From NCBI RefSeq assembly GCF_025147325.1, contig NZ_CP102262.1, positions 682,001 to 746,000 on the forward strand: 64,000 bases of DNA, given 5' to 3'. Position numbers and translations under genes: made by a program. The stretch comes from Bacteroides stercoris ATCC 43183 (GTDB lineage: Bacteria > Bacteroidota > Bacteroidia > Bacteroidales > Bacteroidaceae). Position 1 is the stretch's first letter; the number at the start of each line of letters is the position of its first letter. A model generated the notes under the pieces. The model did not search any database. It worked only from the letters and a program-made list of their open reading frames with translations, and was not told where the DNA came from. Positions 36,106 through 44,645 of the stretch are shown here, piece after piece.

Positions 36106-37103
36106 CCTTTATCTTTATACCAGGCAATCGTTTCCTTCACTCCCCGTTCCAGGTCATATTCGGGACTGTAGCCCAATTCCTCGACAGTCGGAGTTATATC
36201 GCATTGCCAGTTGCGTTGTTTCATTATTCTATACTTGTCCGAATTGAGCGTACTGGTGGTATTCCGGCGTTTCGCCCAATATTCGGCGAGCAAAGATACA
36301 ACTTTCAATATAATTAACGGACATCTCAGACGAATTACAAACGGATTCCCCAGTTCTTTCCGTATCAGGTCGGAAAAAGCACGGCTCCGGTACACCTTGC
36401 CGTCTGCCAGAAAATAGGTGCGGCGGGATATTTGTTTCTCTATCCCCAGGAAAACAGCCTGCACGATATCCTTGACGTAAACAAACGTCAAATCCTGCCG
36501 GCGGAAACCCACGGAGAAGTCCGTGTGCCGACGGATAGACTTTGCCATCAGGAAGTAATCCTTCTCGCGCGGTCCGTACACACCCGTAGGACGATAGATG
36601 ACGTAAGGAAAATCCGACATGCCTTGCAGATACCTCTCCGCTTTCAGTTTGCTAAGGCCATAGGCGGTATTGGGCACAGGGGTATCCTTTTCCGTAATCG
36701 GAGTATAGGTCTTTTCACGTATCGGACCGAATACGCTCAAGGTACTGATAAAGACAAACTGCCTGGGAATCATGTCCAACTCCCGCAACGTGTCTACAAA
36801 ACATTTGGTCTGCCGGTAGTTCACACGTTCGAAGTCGTTCTTATCTACACATTTTGTAGCTCCGGCACAGTGGATAATGTAATCGAACTTACCATACAGT
36901 TCCTTATGACCGGAAAGTTGCGCACAAAGCTCACCGGGATGCGCAAAGTCGAGTTCAAGAAAATGTATCTTCTTGTCCTGCAAATACTCCCGGCTGCTGG
37001 ACGAACGGATGCCTGCCCATACGCCGAATCCCCGCCTCAACGCCTCTTCCACGATGAAACTCCCGATAAACCCGCTTGCTCCTGTTACTAAAACCGATTC
37101 CAC
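36096..37103 (-). CDS. NAD(P)-dependent epimerase/dehydratase-like reductase (candidate 3-ketosphinganine reductase)
   Basis: The 335-residue product starts with GTG. It is an extended short-chain dehydrogenase with the Rossmann motif VTGASGFIGSFIVEEALRRG (residues 6-25). The catalytic Tyr and Lys are in AYGLSKLKAERYL, and YRPTGVYGPRE is also conserved. Sugar epimerases and dihydroflavonol-type reductases share this layout. From memory, a B. thetaiotaomicron protein of this family (locus BT_0972) has 3-ketosphinganine reductase activity. I cannot confirm orthology here. The tight link to an AUR1-like PAP2 gene makes a lipid role attractive (inference). It is second in an operon with the CDF exporter. 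Confidence 0.75.
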   Translation of the reverse strand: MESVLVTGASGFIGSFIVEEALRRGFGVWAGIRSSSSREYLQDKKIHFLELDFAHPGELCAQLSGHKELYGKFDYIIHCAGATKCVDKNDFERVNYRQTKCFVDTLRELDMIPRQFVFISTLSVFGPIREKTYTPITEKDTPVPNTAYGLSKLKAERYLQGMSDFPYVIYRPTGVYGPREKDYFLMAKSIRRHTDFSVGFRRQDLTFVYVKDIVQAVFLGIEKQISRRTYFLADGKVYRSRAFSDLIRKELGNPFVIRLRCPLIILKVVSLLAEYWAKRRNTTSTLNSDKYRIMKQRNWQCDITPTVEELGYSPEYDLERGVKETIAWYKDKGWL

Positions 37104-37138
37104 GTTATGAATTATGAATTTTATAAATTATGAATTAT
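37104..37138. repeat. Degenerate 7-base-period repeat upstream of the epimerase-like gene
   Basis: Five consecutive heptamers of the type (A/G)ATTATGA fill 37104-37138, beginning GTTATGA then ATTATGA. The remaining gap to 37190 also shows a weak 7-base rhythm on the minus strand (GTGAAAT, GTGAAGT). There is no other feature in the gap. Confidence 0.55.
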
Positions 37139-37190
37139 TTTCTCCCGGTATCCCGTTACTTCACCATTTCGCCCCTACTGTACGGCCTCA

Positions 37191-38105
37191 TCATTTCACC
37201 GGCTCTACATGAATACCTACATGAGTGCCTTTACCGAACTGTTCCTTCAAGGTATTCTCAATGGCCGTTGCCGTACGGTGTGCTTCTTCCAGTGTTATTT
37301 TTCCATCCATGCGCACATGCACCTCTATCGCGTAATAATTCCCGATACGGCGGGTACGCAAATGGTGAGGCGAACTTACTCCGGGAAAAGAAAGGATAAT
37401 CTTCTGAATTTCATTTTCCACATCGGCGGGCAGCGATTTCTCCAGCAACTCATCTACGCAAGGAATCAATAACTTTACGGCCACCTTCATGATGAAGAAA
37501 CTGACAACAACCGCGGCTATCGGGTCGAGCACCCGCCAATGATTTCCCAAAAGAATAGCCCCGCCGATACCTATGGCAGTTCCTATGGAAGAAAGAGCAT
37601 CACTGCGATGATGCCACGCATTGGCCACCACTGCCTGAGAATTCAACCTCTTCCCCTTAAACACCGTATAGCGATAAAGCGCTTCCTTAAAGGCAACGGA
37701 CACCAATGCCGCTATCAGTGCCAGCATTCCCGGTTCCTGCAAAGAACCACCGTGAAGAAACCGATAGATAGATGAAGCGCCATTCCAGAAAATCCCAAAA
37801 CCGACGCCGAGCAATATTATGCCGATAATGGCAGTTGCCAAAGTCTCGTATTTGCCATGTCCGTAGTCGTGTCCCTCATCTTCCGGCTTGGAAGAGATAC
37901 GCACAAAAACAATGACAATGATGTCTGTAACAAAGTCCGATAACGAATGTACGGCATCCGCCAGCATGGCGGCACTATGCCCCATGATGCCCGCAAAGAA
38001 CTTGAACAGAAGCAGCAGGAAGTTCACTACGCTCCCCACAATCGTTACGCGGTAAATGCCTTTTTCCCTCGCAACCTCTTCCTTATCCATAGATTGTACT
38101 TCCAT
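37191..38105 (-). CDS. Cation diffusion facilitator family metal exporter
   Basis: The 304-residue product is an inner-membrane CDF transporter. Six hydrophobic segments are visible. The metal-site motifs are HSAAMLADAVHSLSDFVTD in TM2 and ANAWHHRSDALSSIG in TM5 (HxxxD pairs). A cytoplasmic C-terminal domain of about 90 residues carries the histidines SSPHHLRTRRIGNYYAIEVHVRMD. Zn2+ or Fe2+ efflux by proton antiport is the usual role (FieF-like). It is the first gene of a minus-strand operon with the epimerase-like and PAP2 genes. ATG 38090 is a possible shorter start. Confidence 0.92.
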   Translation of the reverse strand: MEVQSMDKEEVAREKGIYRVTIVGSVVNFLLLLFKFFAGIMGHSAAMLADAVHSLSDFVTDIIVIVFVRISSKPEDEGHDYGHGKYETLATAIIGIILLGVGFGIFWNGASSIYRFLHGGSLQEPGMLALIAALVSVAFKEALYRYTVFKGKRLNSQAVVANAWHHRSDALSSIGTAIGIGGAILLGNHWRVLDPIAAVVVSFFIMKVAVKLLIPCVDELLEKSLPADVENEIQKIILSFPGVSSPHHLRTRRIGNYYAIEVHVRMDGKITLEEAHRTATAIENTLKEQFGKGTHVGIHVEPVK

Positions 38106-38125
38106 GACGTTTTTCTAAGTTGTTG

Positions 38126-38133
38126 CAAATATA
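38126..38133 (-). promoter_or_regulatory. -7 promoter element of the CDF exporter operon
   Basis: On the minus strand this reads TATATTTG, 21 bases before the start codon. Confidence 0.6.
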
Positions 38134-38229
38134 GTACATAAATCCGTTATGACCGGTCGTTCCCTTATAATTTTCAGTAAGACAGAAAGATTTTGAAGCC
38201 GGAGTGAACGAGTGAATACATTTATTTGT

Positions 38230-38237
38230 TTACTTTG
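38230..38237 (+). promoter_or_regulatory. Probable -7 element of the RNase R gene
   Basis: TTACTTTG differs from TAnnTTTG at one base. It lies 27 bases before ATG 38264. Confidence 0.4.
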
Positions 38238-38263
38238 CAAGAAAGATAAAAAGACACCAGATT

Positions 38264-40423
38264 ATGGCTAAGACAAAAAAGGAAAAGAAAGAGAAAAAAG
38301 CCGGCAAGCGAATGAAGAAGAAAGAGCTCGTCAAAGCACTATTGGACTTCTTCCACGTAAAACAAGACGAAGTACTGTCCCTGAAATACATTTTCGAACA
38401 ACTGCATCTCACTACACACCCGCTGAAAATGCTGTGTATGGATATTCTGTCCGAACTGTCGGATGACGATTACATCACCGAAGTGGACAAGCATAAATAC
38501 AAACTGAACAATCATGGTGTGGAGATGACCGGCACTTTCCAACGGAAGAGCAACGGAAAGAACTCATTCATACCCGAAGGCGGCGGCGACCCCATCTTCA
38601 TTGCCGAACGGAACTCGGCACACGCCATGGCGGGCGATAAAGTACGTATCGCCTTTTATGCCAAACGCCGCGGACGCGAAGCCGAAGGCGAAGTCATCGA
38701 GATACTGGAACGCGCCAACGATACCTTCGTAGGAACATTGGAAGTTGCCAAATCATATGCTTTCCTTGTTACGGAAAACCGCACGCTGGCCAATGATATC
38801 TTTATCCCCAAAGAGAAACTGAAAGGTGGAAAGACAGGCGACAAGGCCATCGTCAAAGTGGTGGAATGGCCTGACAAGGCAAAGAATCCTATCGGTCAGG
38901 TTATCGACATTCTGGGGAAAGCCGGAGATAACACCACCGAGATGCACGCCATCCTGGCCGAATTCGGATTGCCGTATGTTTACCCCGCATCCGTGGAAAA
39001 AGCCGCAGACAGGATACCTGCCGAAATTCCCGCAGAAGAATATGCCAAACGTGAGGATTTCCGCAATGTAACCACCTTTACCATAGACCCCAAAGACGCT
39101 AAGGACTTTGACGATGCCTTGTCCATCCGCAAACTGAAGGACAATCTTTGGGAAGTGGGTGTACACATTGCCGACGTGACGCACTACGTAACGGAAGGCA
39201 GCATCATCGACAAAGAAGCCGAGAAACGCGCCACATCCGTTTACCTCGTAGACCGCACCATCCCGATGCTGCCCGAACGGTTGTGTAACTTCATCTGTTC
39301 CCTGCGCCCCGATGAAGAGAAACTGGCTTACTCTGCCATCTTCGAGATGACGGACAAGGGAGAAGTAAAGAACTCGCGCATTGTGCATACGGTTATCAAG
39401 TCCGACCGCCGCTTCACCTACGAAGAGGCGCAGCAGATTATCGAAACCAAAGAGGGAGACTTTAAGGAAGAAATCCTCAAACTGGACTCGCTTGCCAAGA
39501 TATTGCGTGAAAAACGGTTTACCGCCGGCGCCATCAACTTCGACCGCTATGAGGTGAAATTTGAGATTGACGAGCAGGGCAAGCCTGTCAGCGTATATTT
39601 CAAGGAATCCAAAGACGCCAACAAACTGGTAGAAGAGTTCATGCTACTCGCCAACCGCACTGTGGCGGAAAAAATAGGACGTGTACCCAAAAACAAAAAG
39701 CCGAAAGTATTCCCCTATCGTATTCACGACCTTCCGGACCCTGAAAAGTTGGATAACCTGGCACAGTTCATCGCCCGCTTCGGCTACAAACTGCGCACCG
39801 GCGGAACCAAAACGGATGTATCCAAATCCATCAACCATCTGCTGGATGATATTCAGGGAAAGAAAGAGGAGAACCTTATTGAAACCGTATCCATCCGTGC
39901 CATGCAGAAAGCACGCTATTCCGTGCACAACATCGGTCACTACGGATTGGCATTCGATTATTACACCCATTTCACTTCTCCCATCCGACGCTATCCGGAC
40001 ATGCTGGTGCACCGGTTGCTGACCAAATACCTGGATTTAGGCGGACGAAGCGTTTCCGAACAGAAATACGAAGCCCTCTGCGAGCATTCCAGCAGCATGG
40101 AACAGATAGCTGCCAATGCGGAACGCGCCTCTATCAAGTACAAACAGGTGGAATACATGACGGAACGCCTGGGACAGACTTACGACGGCGTTATTTCCGG
40201 TGTTACCGAATGGGGACTGTACGTTGAGCTGAACGAGAATAAATGTGAAGGAATGATACCTATCCGCGACCTCGATGATGATTACTACGAGTTCGACGAA
40301 AAGAATTATTGCCTGCGCGGACGACGGAAGAAACGCACATACAGCCTCGGCGACGCTATCACCATCAAGGTGGCACGCGCCAACCTGGAGAAAAAGCAGT
40401 TGGACTTTGCACTGGTTGAATAG
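38264..40423 (+). CDS. rnr: Ribonuclease R
   Basis: RNase R is a 3'-5' exoribonuclease that digests structured RNA. The 719-residue product begins with a lysine-rich tail (about residues 1-25), then a winged-helix-like region and two cold-shock domains (about 60-230). The RNB catalytic domain follows with TFTIDPKDAKDFDDALS, which holds the metal-binding aspartates, then HYGLAFDYYTHFTSPIRRYPDMLVHRLL. A C-terminal S1 domain is at about residues 640-715 (YDGVISGVTEWGLYVELNENKCEGMIPI). The length and order match RNase R rather than RNase II. The next gene starts 44 bases later. Confidence 0.95.
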   Translation: MAKTKKEKKEKKAGKRMKKKELVKALLDFFHVKQDEVLSLKYIFEQLHLTTHPLKMLCMDILSELSDDDYITEVDKHKYKLNNHGVEMTGTFQRKSNGKNSFIPEGGGDPIFIAERNSAHAMAGDKVRIAFYAKRRGREAEGEVIEILERANDTFVGTLEVAKSYAFLVTENRTLANDIFIPKEKLKGGKTGDKAIVKVVEWPDKAKNPIGQVIDILGKAGDNTTEMHAILAEFGLPYVYPASVEKAADRIPAEIPAEEYAKREDFRNVTTFTIDPKDAKDFDDALSIRKLKDNLWEVGVHIADVTHYVTEGSIIDKEAEKRATSVYLVDRTIPMLPERLCNFICSLRPDEEKLAYSAIFEMTDKGEVKNSRIVHTVIKSDRRFTYEEAQQIIETKEGDFKEEILKLDSLAKILREKRFTAGAINFDRYEVKFEIDEQGKPVSVYFKESKDANKLVEEFMLLANRTVAEKIGRVPKNKKPKVFPYRIHDLPDPEKLDNLAQFIARFGYKLRTGGTKTDVSKSINHLLDDIQGKKEENLIETVSIRAMQKARYSVHNIGHYGLAFDYYTHFTSPIRRYPDMLVHRLLTKYLDLGGRSVSEQKYEALCEHSSSMEQIAANAERASIKYKQVEYMTERLGQTYDGVISGVTEWGLYVELNENKCEGMIPIRDLDDDYYEFDEKNYCLRGRRKKRTYSLGDAITIKVARANLEKKQLDFALVE

Positions 40424-40466
40424 GCGGAATTATCATTGTCAGTTACAAAAGCTTACCTACACATAC

Positions 40467-40946
40467 ATGAAGACAATTACTATTACAAACCGCTCGCAAA
40501 TAGAAGATATCATCCGTAAATGCCCTTATTGTACGGTCGGGATTATCGACGGAGAGGGTAATCCGTATGTAATACCTATGAACTTTGCCTGGGAAAATGA
40601 TACTATTTATCTGCATTCGGGCCCCGAAGGAAGTAAAGTAGAAATGGTGGCACGGCATCCGCAGGTCTGCATCACCTTCTGTGAAGGGCACGAACTGGTG
40701 TATATGCATAAACAGATAGCTTGCAGTTACAGCATGAAATCCCGCAGCGTTATCTGTAAAGGCAAAGTGCGTTTCATAGAAGATATGGATGAAAAGCGAC
40801 GGATACTCGACCTGCTTATGAAGCAATATACGGACAATGCATGTAGCTACGCCGAACCGGCTGTACGCAATGTGAAAATATGGGAAGTGAAAGTAGATGA
40901 AATAAGCTGCAAATCGTTCGGGCTGAGGCCGAGTGAATTGAAATAA
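40467..40946 (+). CDS. Pyridoxamine 5'-phosphate oxidase-like flavin-binding protein
   Basis: The product (159 residues from ATG 40467) is a split-barrel FMN-binding protein. I rejected a longer frame from 40275 because it overlaps the end of RNase R with non-family sequence. Features are CPYCTVGIIDGEGNPYVIPMNFAW, GPEGSKVEMVARHPQVCITF and SMKSRSVICKGKVRFIED, which match the PNPOx-like group that includes nitroimidazole-resistance (Nim) proteins. KIWEVKVDEISCKSFG is a usual C-terminal end. Substrate and Nim activity cannot be told from the sequence. It may be co-transcribed with RNase R. Confidence 0.82.
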   Translation: MKTITITNRSQIEDIIRKCPYCTVGIIDGEGNPYVIPMNFAWENDTIYLHSGPEGSKVEMVARHPQVCITFCEGHELVYMHKQIACSYSMKSRSVICKGKVRFIEDMDEKRRILDLLMKQYTDNACSYAEPAVRNVKIWEVKVDEISCKSFGLRPSELK

Positions 40947-40985
40947 TCTCTACAAAAAACTTTGCCCGAAGTTTGATTGCCACTA

Positions 40986-41073
40986 ACCTGCATATTCAAG
41001 GTATCCCAGTCCTATACTCAGAATACTTCAGTCACATAGGTAGTCTCTGTATAGGACTGAGCACATAACTCAT
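40986..41073. repeat. Weak 22-base-period array with perfect inverted repeat between convergent genes
   Basis: CAGTCCTATAC (41007-41017) and GTATAGGACTG (41049-41059) are perfect reverse complements. Within the same stretch AGTC recurs at 41008 and 41030, 22 bases apart, and ATAnTCA-like cores fall at the same unit position at 40992 and 41014. The hairpin may stop both convergent transcripts, although there is no long T tract. Confidence 0.45.
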
Positions 41074-42020
41074 CATAAGGGATATTCCTCAAAGGCATAC
41101 AACAGCGTCGACAAATAGCGTTCTCCCGTATCAGGGAGCAACACTACTATGTTTTTACCCTCATTCTCCGGCAACTGCGCCAACCGGGTTGCAGCACTGA
41201 CAGCCGCTCCCGAAGAAATCCCCACCAACAGGCCTTCGTATTTCGCCAGTTCCCGCCCGGTACGGATAGCGTCATCATTGGATACCTGCATAATTCCGTC
41301 TACCACGGCACTATTATAGTTTTTCGGAACAAAACCTGCACCGATACCCTGAATCTTATGCGGGCCCGGTTTTCCGCCTGACAATACCGGAGAATCTTCC
41401 GGTTCTACGGCTACCACTTGTATCCGGGAGTTATGTTTCTTCAAAGCCGCACCCACGCCGCTCACCGTTCCGCCAGTCCCTACACCGGCCACGAATATAT
41501 CGACCTTCCCGTCCGTATCCTGCCAGATTTCCTGTCCGGTAGTGCGCTCATGAACGGCAGGGTTAGCCCGATTATTAAACTGCTGCAAAATCAGTGAACC
41601 GGGAGTGCTTGCCTGCAACTCTTCGGCACGGGCTATAGCACCTTTCATACCGTCTGCACCGGGCGTCAAAACAAGTTCCGCACCAAGGGCTTTCAGCAGA
41701 TTGCGACGTTCCGTACTCATGGTATCCGGCATAGTCAAAATCAATTTATAGCCTTTGGAAGCTGCCACAAAGGCAAGCCCTACCCCGGTATTCCCACTGG
41801 TCGGCTCAATAACCGTTGCACCGGGCTTCAACAGCCCTTTCGTTTCCGCATCTTCTATCATAGCCAGCGCAACACGGTCCTTTACGCTGCCCGCAGGATT
41901 AAAGTATTCCAGTTTGACGATGACACGAGCTTTCAAGTTCTTGTTTTTACCATAATTGTTCAACTCCAACAAAGGAGTATTGCCAACTAAATCAGTCAGG
42001 CGTTGTGCTATTTTTTTCAT
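41073..42020 (-). CDS. cysK: Cysteine synthase A (O-acetylserine sulfhydrylase)
   Basis: CysK makes cysteine from O-acetylserine and sulfide with PLP. The 315-residue product has the PLP lysine Lys47 in NPAGSVKDR, the substrate loop EPTSGNTG, the phosphate loop [10 protein letters not shown] and [19 protein letters not shown] is near the C terminus. Length and motifs are normal for CysK. It is divergent from the serine O-acetyltransferase gene, which makes its substrate, and the two share a 158-base regulatory gap containing a 22-base direct repeat. Confidence 0.95.
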   Translation of the reverse strand: MKKIAQRLTDLVGNTPLLELNNYGKNKNLKARVIVKLEYFNPAGSVKDRVALAMIEDAETKGLLKPGATVIEPTSGNTGVGLAFVAASKGYKLILTMPDTMSTERRNLLKALGAELVLTPGADGMKGAIARAEELQASTPGSLILQQFNNRANPAVHERTTGQEIWQDTDGKVDIFVAGVGTGGTVSGVGAALKKHNSRIQVVAVEPEDSPVLSGGKPGPHKIQGIGAGFVPKNYNSAVVDGIMQVSNDDAIRTGRELAKYEGLLVGISSGAAVSAATRLAQLPENEGKNIVVLLPDTGERYLSTLLYAFEEYPL

Positions 42021-42045
42021 ATCTTACAGTGAATTATCAATAAGA

Positions 42046-42053
42046 CAAAAGTA
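42046..42053 (-). promoter_or_regulatory. -7 promoter element of cysK
   Basis: On the minus strand this reads TACTTTTG, 26 bases before the start codon. A TTG on the minus strand (plus 42072-42074) sits 18 bases further upstream as a possible -33. Confidence 0.6.
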
Positions 42054-42075
42054 CGGCGGAGTCCGTTCATTCAAA

Positions 42076-42119
42076 ATACCATAAATGTGGTAAATCCATA
42101 CTATAAATGAGGGATATGT
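42076..42119. promoter_or_regulatory. Tandem 22-base repeat, candidate operator shared by cysK and cysE
   Basis: Two adjacent 22-base units share the pattern ATAC-ATAAATG-GG. The first contains the palindrome ACCATAAATGTGGT (42078-42091), and the second has ACTATAAATGAGGG at the same phase. The first overlaps the expected cysK -33 region, and the second ends about 22 bases before the cysE -7 element. A repressor binding both would control cysteine synthesis in both directions. The protein is not known. Confidence 0.5.
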
Positions 42120-42141
42120 AGGAAAATTGGTGAGTATTTTA

Positions 42142-42149
42142 TACCTTTG
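42142..42149 (+). promoter_or_regulatory. -7 promoter element of cysE
   Basis: TACCTTTG, exact TAnnTTTG match, 30 bases before ATG 42179. Confidence 0.6.
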
Positions 42150-42178
42150 TAGCCACTTTATTAATAAAGGATATCATA

Positions 42179-43078
42179 ATGAGTCCACTTAATTTTACTC
42201 ACATCCTGACACAGGCAGTCGATGAGCTATCGGAAAGCGAATCCTACAAAGGACTGTTTCACCAGCACACGGACGGCAATCCATTGCCTTCAGCTAAGGC
42301 ATTGTGCGATATTATCGAACTTGCACGTGCCATTATCTTCCCCGGATATTTTGGAAATTCAACGGTCAACAGCCGTACGGTAACTTACCATATCGGAGTC
42401 AATGTAGAAAGACTGTTCGACCTGCTGACCGAGCAAATATTGGCAGGACTCTGTTTCGGCAGTGATGACGAATGCAGTTGCTGTACCGAACTTCAACGTG
42501 AGGAGGCCGCATCAATTGCCGCCCGGTTCATCAGCCATTTACCTGAACTGCGTCGCATACTGGCTACGGATGTTGAAGCCGCTTACAACGGCGACCCTGC
42601 CGCACATTCGTTTGGCGAGGTTATCAGTTGCTATCCGGCCATACGCGCTATCAGCAATTACCGCATAGCACACGAACTGTTGGTACTCGGCGTGCCTCTC
42701 ATTCCGCGTATCATCACCGAAATGGCCCATAGCGAAACCGGTATCGATATTCATCCGGGAGCTGCCATAGGCGGTTATTTCACGATAGACCACGGTACAG
42801 GTGTGGTAATCGGCGAGACTTGCATCATCGGCAAGAACGTAAAACTATACCAGGGTGTAACCCTCGGAGCCAAAAGTTTCCCGCTGGACCAGGACGGTAA
42901 ACCCATCAAAGGCATACCCCGCCATCCCATACTGGAAGATAATGTCATTGTCTATTCCAATGCCACCATATTAGGGCGTATCACCATTGGAAAAGACGCT
43001 ACCGTAGGCGGCAACATCTGGGTAACGGAAGATGTGCCCGCAGGCGCAAGAATAGTACAAACCAAAGCAAAAAAGTAA
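42179..43078 (+). CDS. cysE: Serine O-acetyltransferase
   Basis: The enzyme acetylates serine with acetyl-CoA, giving the substrate of CysK. The 299-residue product has a long helical N-terminal domain (about residues 1-180), then a left-handed beta-helix with hexapeptide repeats. Diagnostic stretches are GIDIHPGAAIGGYFTIDHGTGVVIGET and KNVKLYQGVTLGAKSF, with HPILEDNVIVYSNATILG further on. The His and Asp of FTIDHGTG and IDIHPG belong to the active site. The long N-terminal part resembles the EpsC/SAT type of Bacteroidota. The divergent partner is cysK. A 7-base-period repeat follows the stop codon. Confidence 0.93.
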   Translation: MSPLNFTHILTQAVDELSESESYKGLFHQHTDGNPLPSAKALCDIIELARAIIFPGYFGNSTVNSRTVTYHIGVNVERLFDLLTEQILAGLCFGSDDECSCCTELQREEAASIAARFISHLPELRRILATDVEAAYNGDPAAHSFGEVISCYPAIRAISNYRIAHELLVLGVPLIPRIITEMAHSETGIDIHPGAAIGGYFTIDHGTGVVIGETCIIGKNVKLYQGVTLGAKSFPLDQDGKPIKGIPRHPILEDNVIVYSNATILGRITIGKDATVGGNIWVTEDVPAGARIVQTKAKK

Positions 43079-43082
43079 GAGA

Positions 43083-43174
43083 TTTTATGATTTCAGAATT
43101 ATAATCCATATCATATGCGTAATAGTAAAAATGAAATCATACCGGAATAAATCATAAATTATAAATCATAAATA
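43083..43174. repeat. 7-base-period repeat with inverted arms, downstream of cysE
   Basis: Four exact heptads fill 43147-43174, alternating ATAAATC and ATAAATT-like units. TATGATTTCA (43086-43095) is the reverse complement of TGAAATCATA (43132-43141). The element fills the gap to the methyltransferase gene, whose ATG is at 43180. Confidence 0.6.
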
Positions 43175-43179
43175 AGTAG

Positions 43180-44625
43180 ATGAGCGAACAATCATTCGAA
43201 ATGATTGCCAAAACTTTCCAGGGACTGGAAGAAACATTGGCACAGGAACTGACCTCTTTGGGTGCAGACGAGATACAGATAGGACGTCGTATGGTATCAT
43301 TCCGCGGCGACAAGGAAATGATGTACAAGGCGAATTTCTGCCTGCGGACCGCTATCCGCATCCTGAAACCTATCAAACAGTTTGTAGCGAAAAATGCCGA
43401 TGAGGTGTATGAACAGATCAAGGCAATCCACTGGGAAGATTATCTGGATATAGATAAAACTTTCGCCGTAGACGCAGTTGTGTTCAGCGAGGAATTCCGC
43501 CATTCCAAATTTGTTTCCTACAAAGTGAAGGATGCCATTGTGGACTATTTCCGGGATGCATACGACAAACGCCCGTCCGTACGCATCAGCAAGCCGGATG
43601 TATTATTGAACATTCACATTGCAGAAACCAAATGCACTCTTTCTCTCGATTCATCCGGCGAGTCTCTGCACCGCCGCGGTTATCGTCAGGAAGCCGTGGA
43701 AGCTCCTCTGAATGAGGTTTTGGCAGCCGGCATGATATTAATGAGCGGTTGGCACGGAGAATGTGACCTGATAGACCCGATGTGCGGCTCGGGAACAATC
43801 CCCATCGAAGCTGCCTTGATAGCCAGGAATATCGCACCGGGCGTATTCCGTAAGGAGTTTGCTTTTGAAAAATGGATTGATTTCGACCAGGAGCTGTTCG
43901 ATAAGATTTATAACGATGACAGCCAGGAACGTGAATTCGCTCATAAGATATACGGATACGACAACAACCCGAAAGCCAACGAAATCGCAACCCATAACAT
44001 CAAGGCAGCAGGCGTATCCAAAGACGTAACGCTGAAGTTGCAACCTTTCCAGCAGTTTGAGCAACCTAAGGAAAAGGCTGTTATCATTACCAACCCGCCT
44101 TATGGAGAGCGTATATCTACCAACGACCTGCTGGGCTTATACTCTATGATTGGCGAACGGCTGAAACACGCGTTTACAGGCAACACCGCGTGGATACTTT
44201 CTTATCGTGAAGAATGCTTCGATCAAATCGGATTGAAACCTACTGCCAAGATACCTCTGTTCAACGGTGCTCTGGAATGTGAGTTCCGTAAATACGAAAT
44301 CTTCGACGGAAAATACAAAGAATTCAAAAAGCAGGAAAGCGAAGAGGGTAATAAAGAGTATAGACCTTACGCTGCAAGAGAAAAAAGAGAATTCAAGACC
44401 GGAGAAAGAAGAGAGTTTAAATCCGGAGAGAAAAGGGAATTCAAGCCGAGAGAGAGAAGAGAATTCAAATCGGATGATAAACGGGAGTTCAAGCCTCGTG
44501 AATACAGAAAACCGGCAGACGGAGAATGGAAACCGAAGCGAGAATTTGACAGAGAGCGAGAATTTAATAAAGAACGTAAACCGGGAGAGTTTCGGAAACG
44601 GAACAACGAACGGAATAACGACTGA
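43180..44625 (+). CDS. THUMP-domain RNA methyltransferase with repetitive charged C-terminal tail
   Basis: The product (481 residues) is an RlmL/YpsC-type 23S rRNA guanine-N2 methyltransferase. A THUMP domain is at about residues 1-160. The methyltransferase core contains DLIDPMCGSGTIPIEAALIARNIAPG (SAM site) and the catalytic motif ITNPPYGER. The core ends near residue 390. The last about 85 residues are unusual. They hold five 8-residue repeats of the type (K/R)REFKxxE encoded at 44383-44502, followed by further charged, glycine-poor sequence. This tail may bind RNA or ribosomes (inference). The S9 peptidase gene starts 21 bases later. Confidence 0.9.
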   Translation: MSEQSFEMIAKTFQGLEETLAQELTSLGADEIQIGRRMVSFRGDKEMMYKANFCLRTAIRILKPIKQFVAKNADEVYEQIKAIHWEDYLDIDKTFAVDAVVFSEEFRHSKFVSYKVKDAIVDYFRDAYDKRPSVRISKPDVLLNIHIAETKCTLSLDSSGESLHRRGYRQEAVEAPLNEVLAAGMILMSGWHGECDLIDPMCGSGTIPIEAALIARNIAPGVFRKEFAFEKWIDFDQELFDKIYNDDSQEREFAHKIYGYDNNPKANEIATHNIKAAGVSKDVTLKLQPFQQFEQPKEKAVIITNPPYGERISTNDLLGLYSMIGERLKHAFTGNTAWILSYREECFDQIGLKPTAKIPLFNGALECEFRKYEIFDGKYKEFKKQESEEGNKEYRPYAAREKREFKTGERREFKSGEKREFKPRERREFKSDDKREFKPREYRKPADGEWKPKREFDREREFNKERKPGEFRKRNNERNND

Positions 44626-44645
44626 AACCGTTAAAATTAAAAGCT

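Noticed and set aside
40275..40466. N-terminal extension of the PNPOx-like protein
   Set aside because: It overlaps the RNase R C terminus in another frame and adds non-family sequence; ATG 40467 fits the family start.
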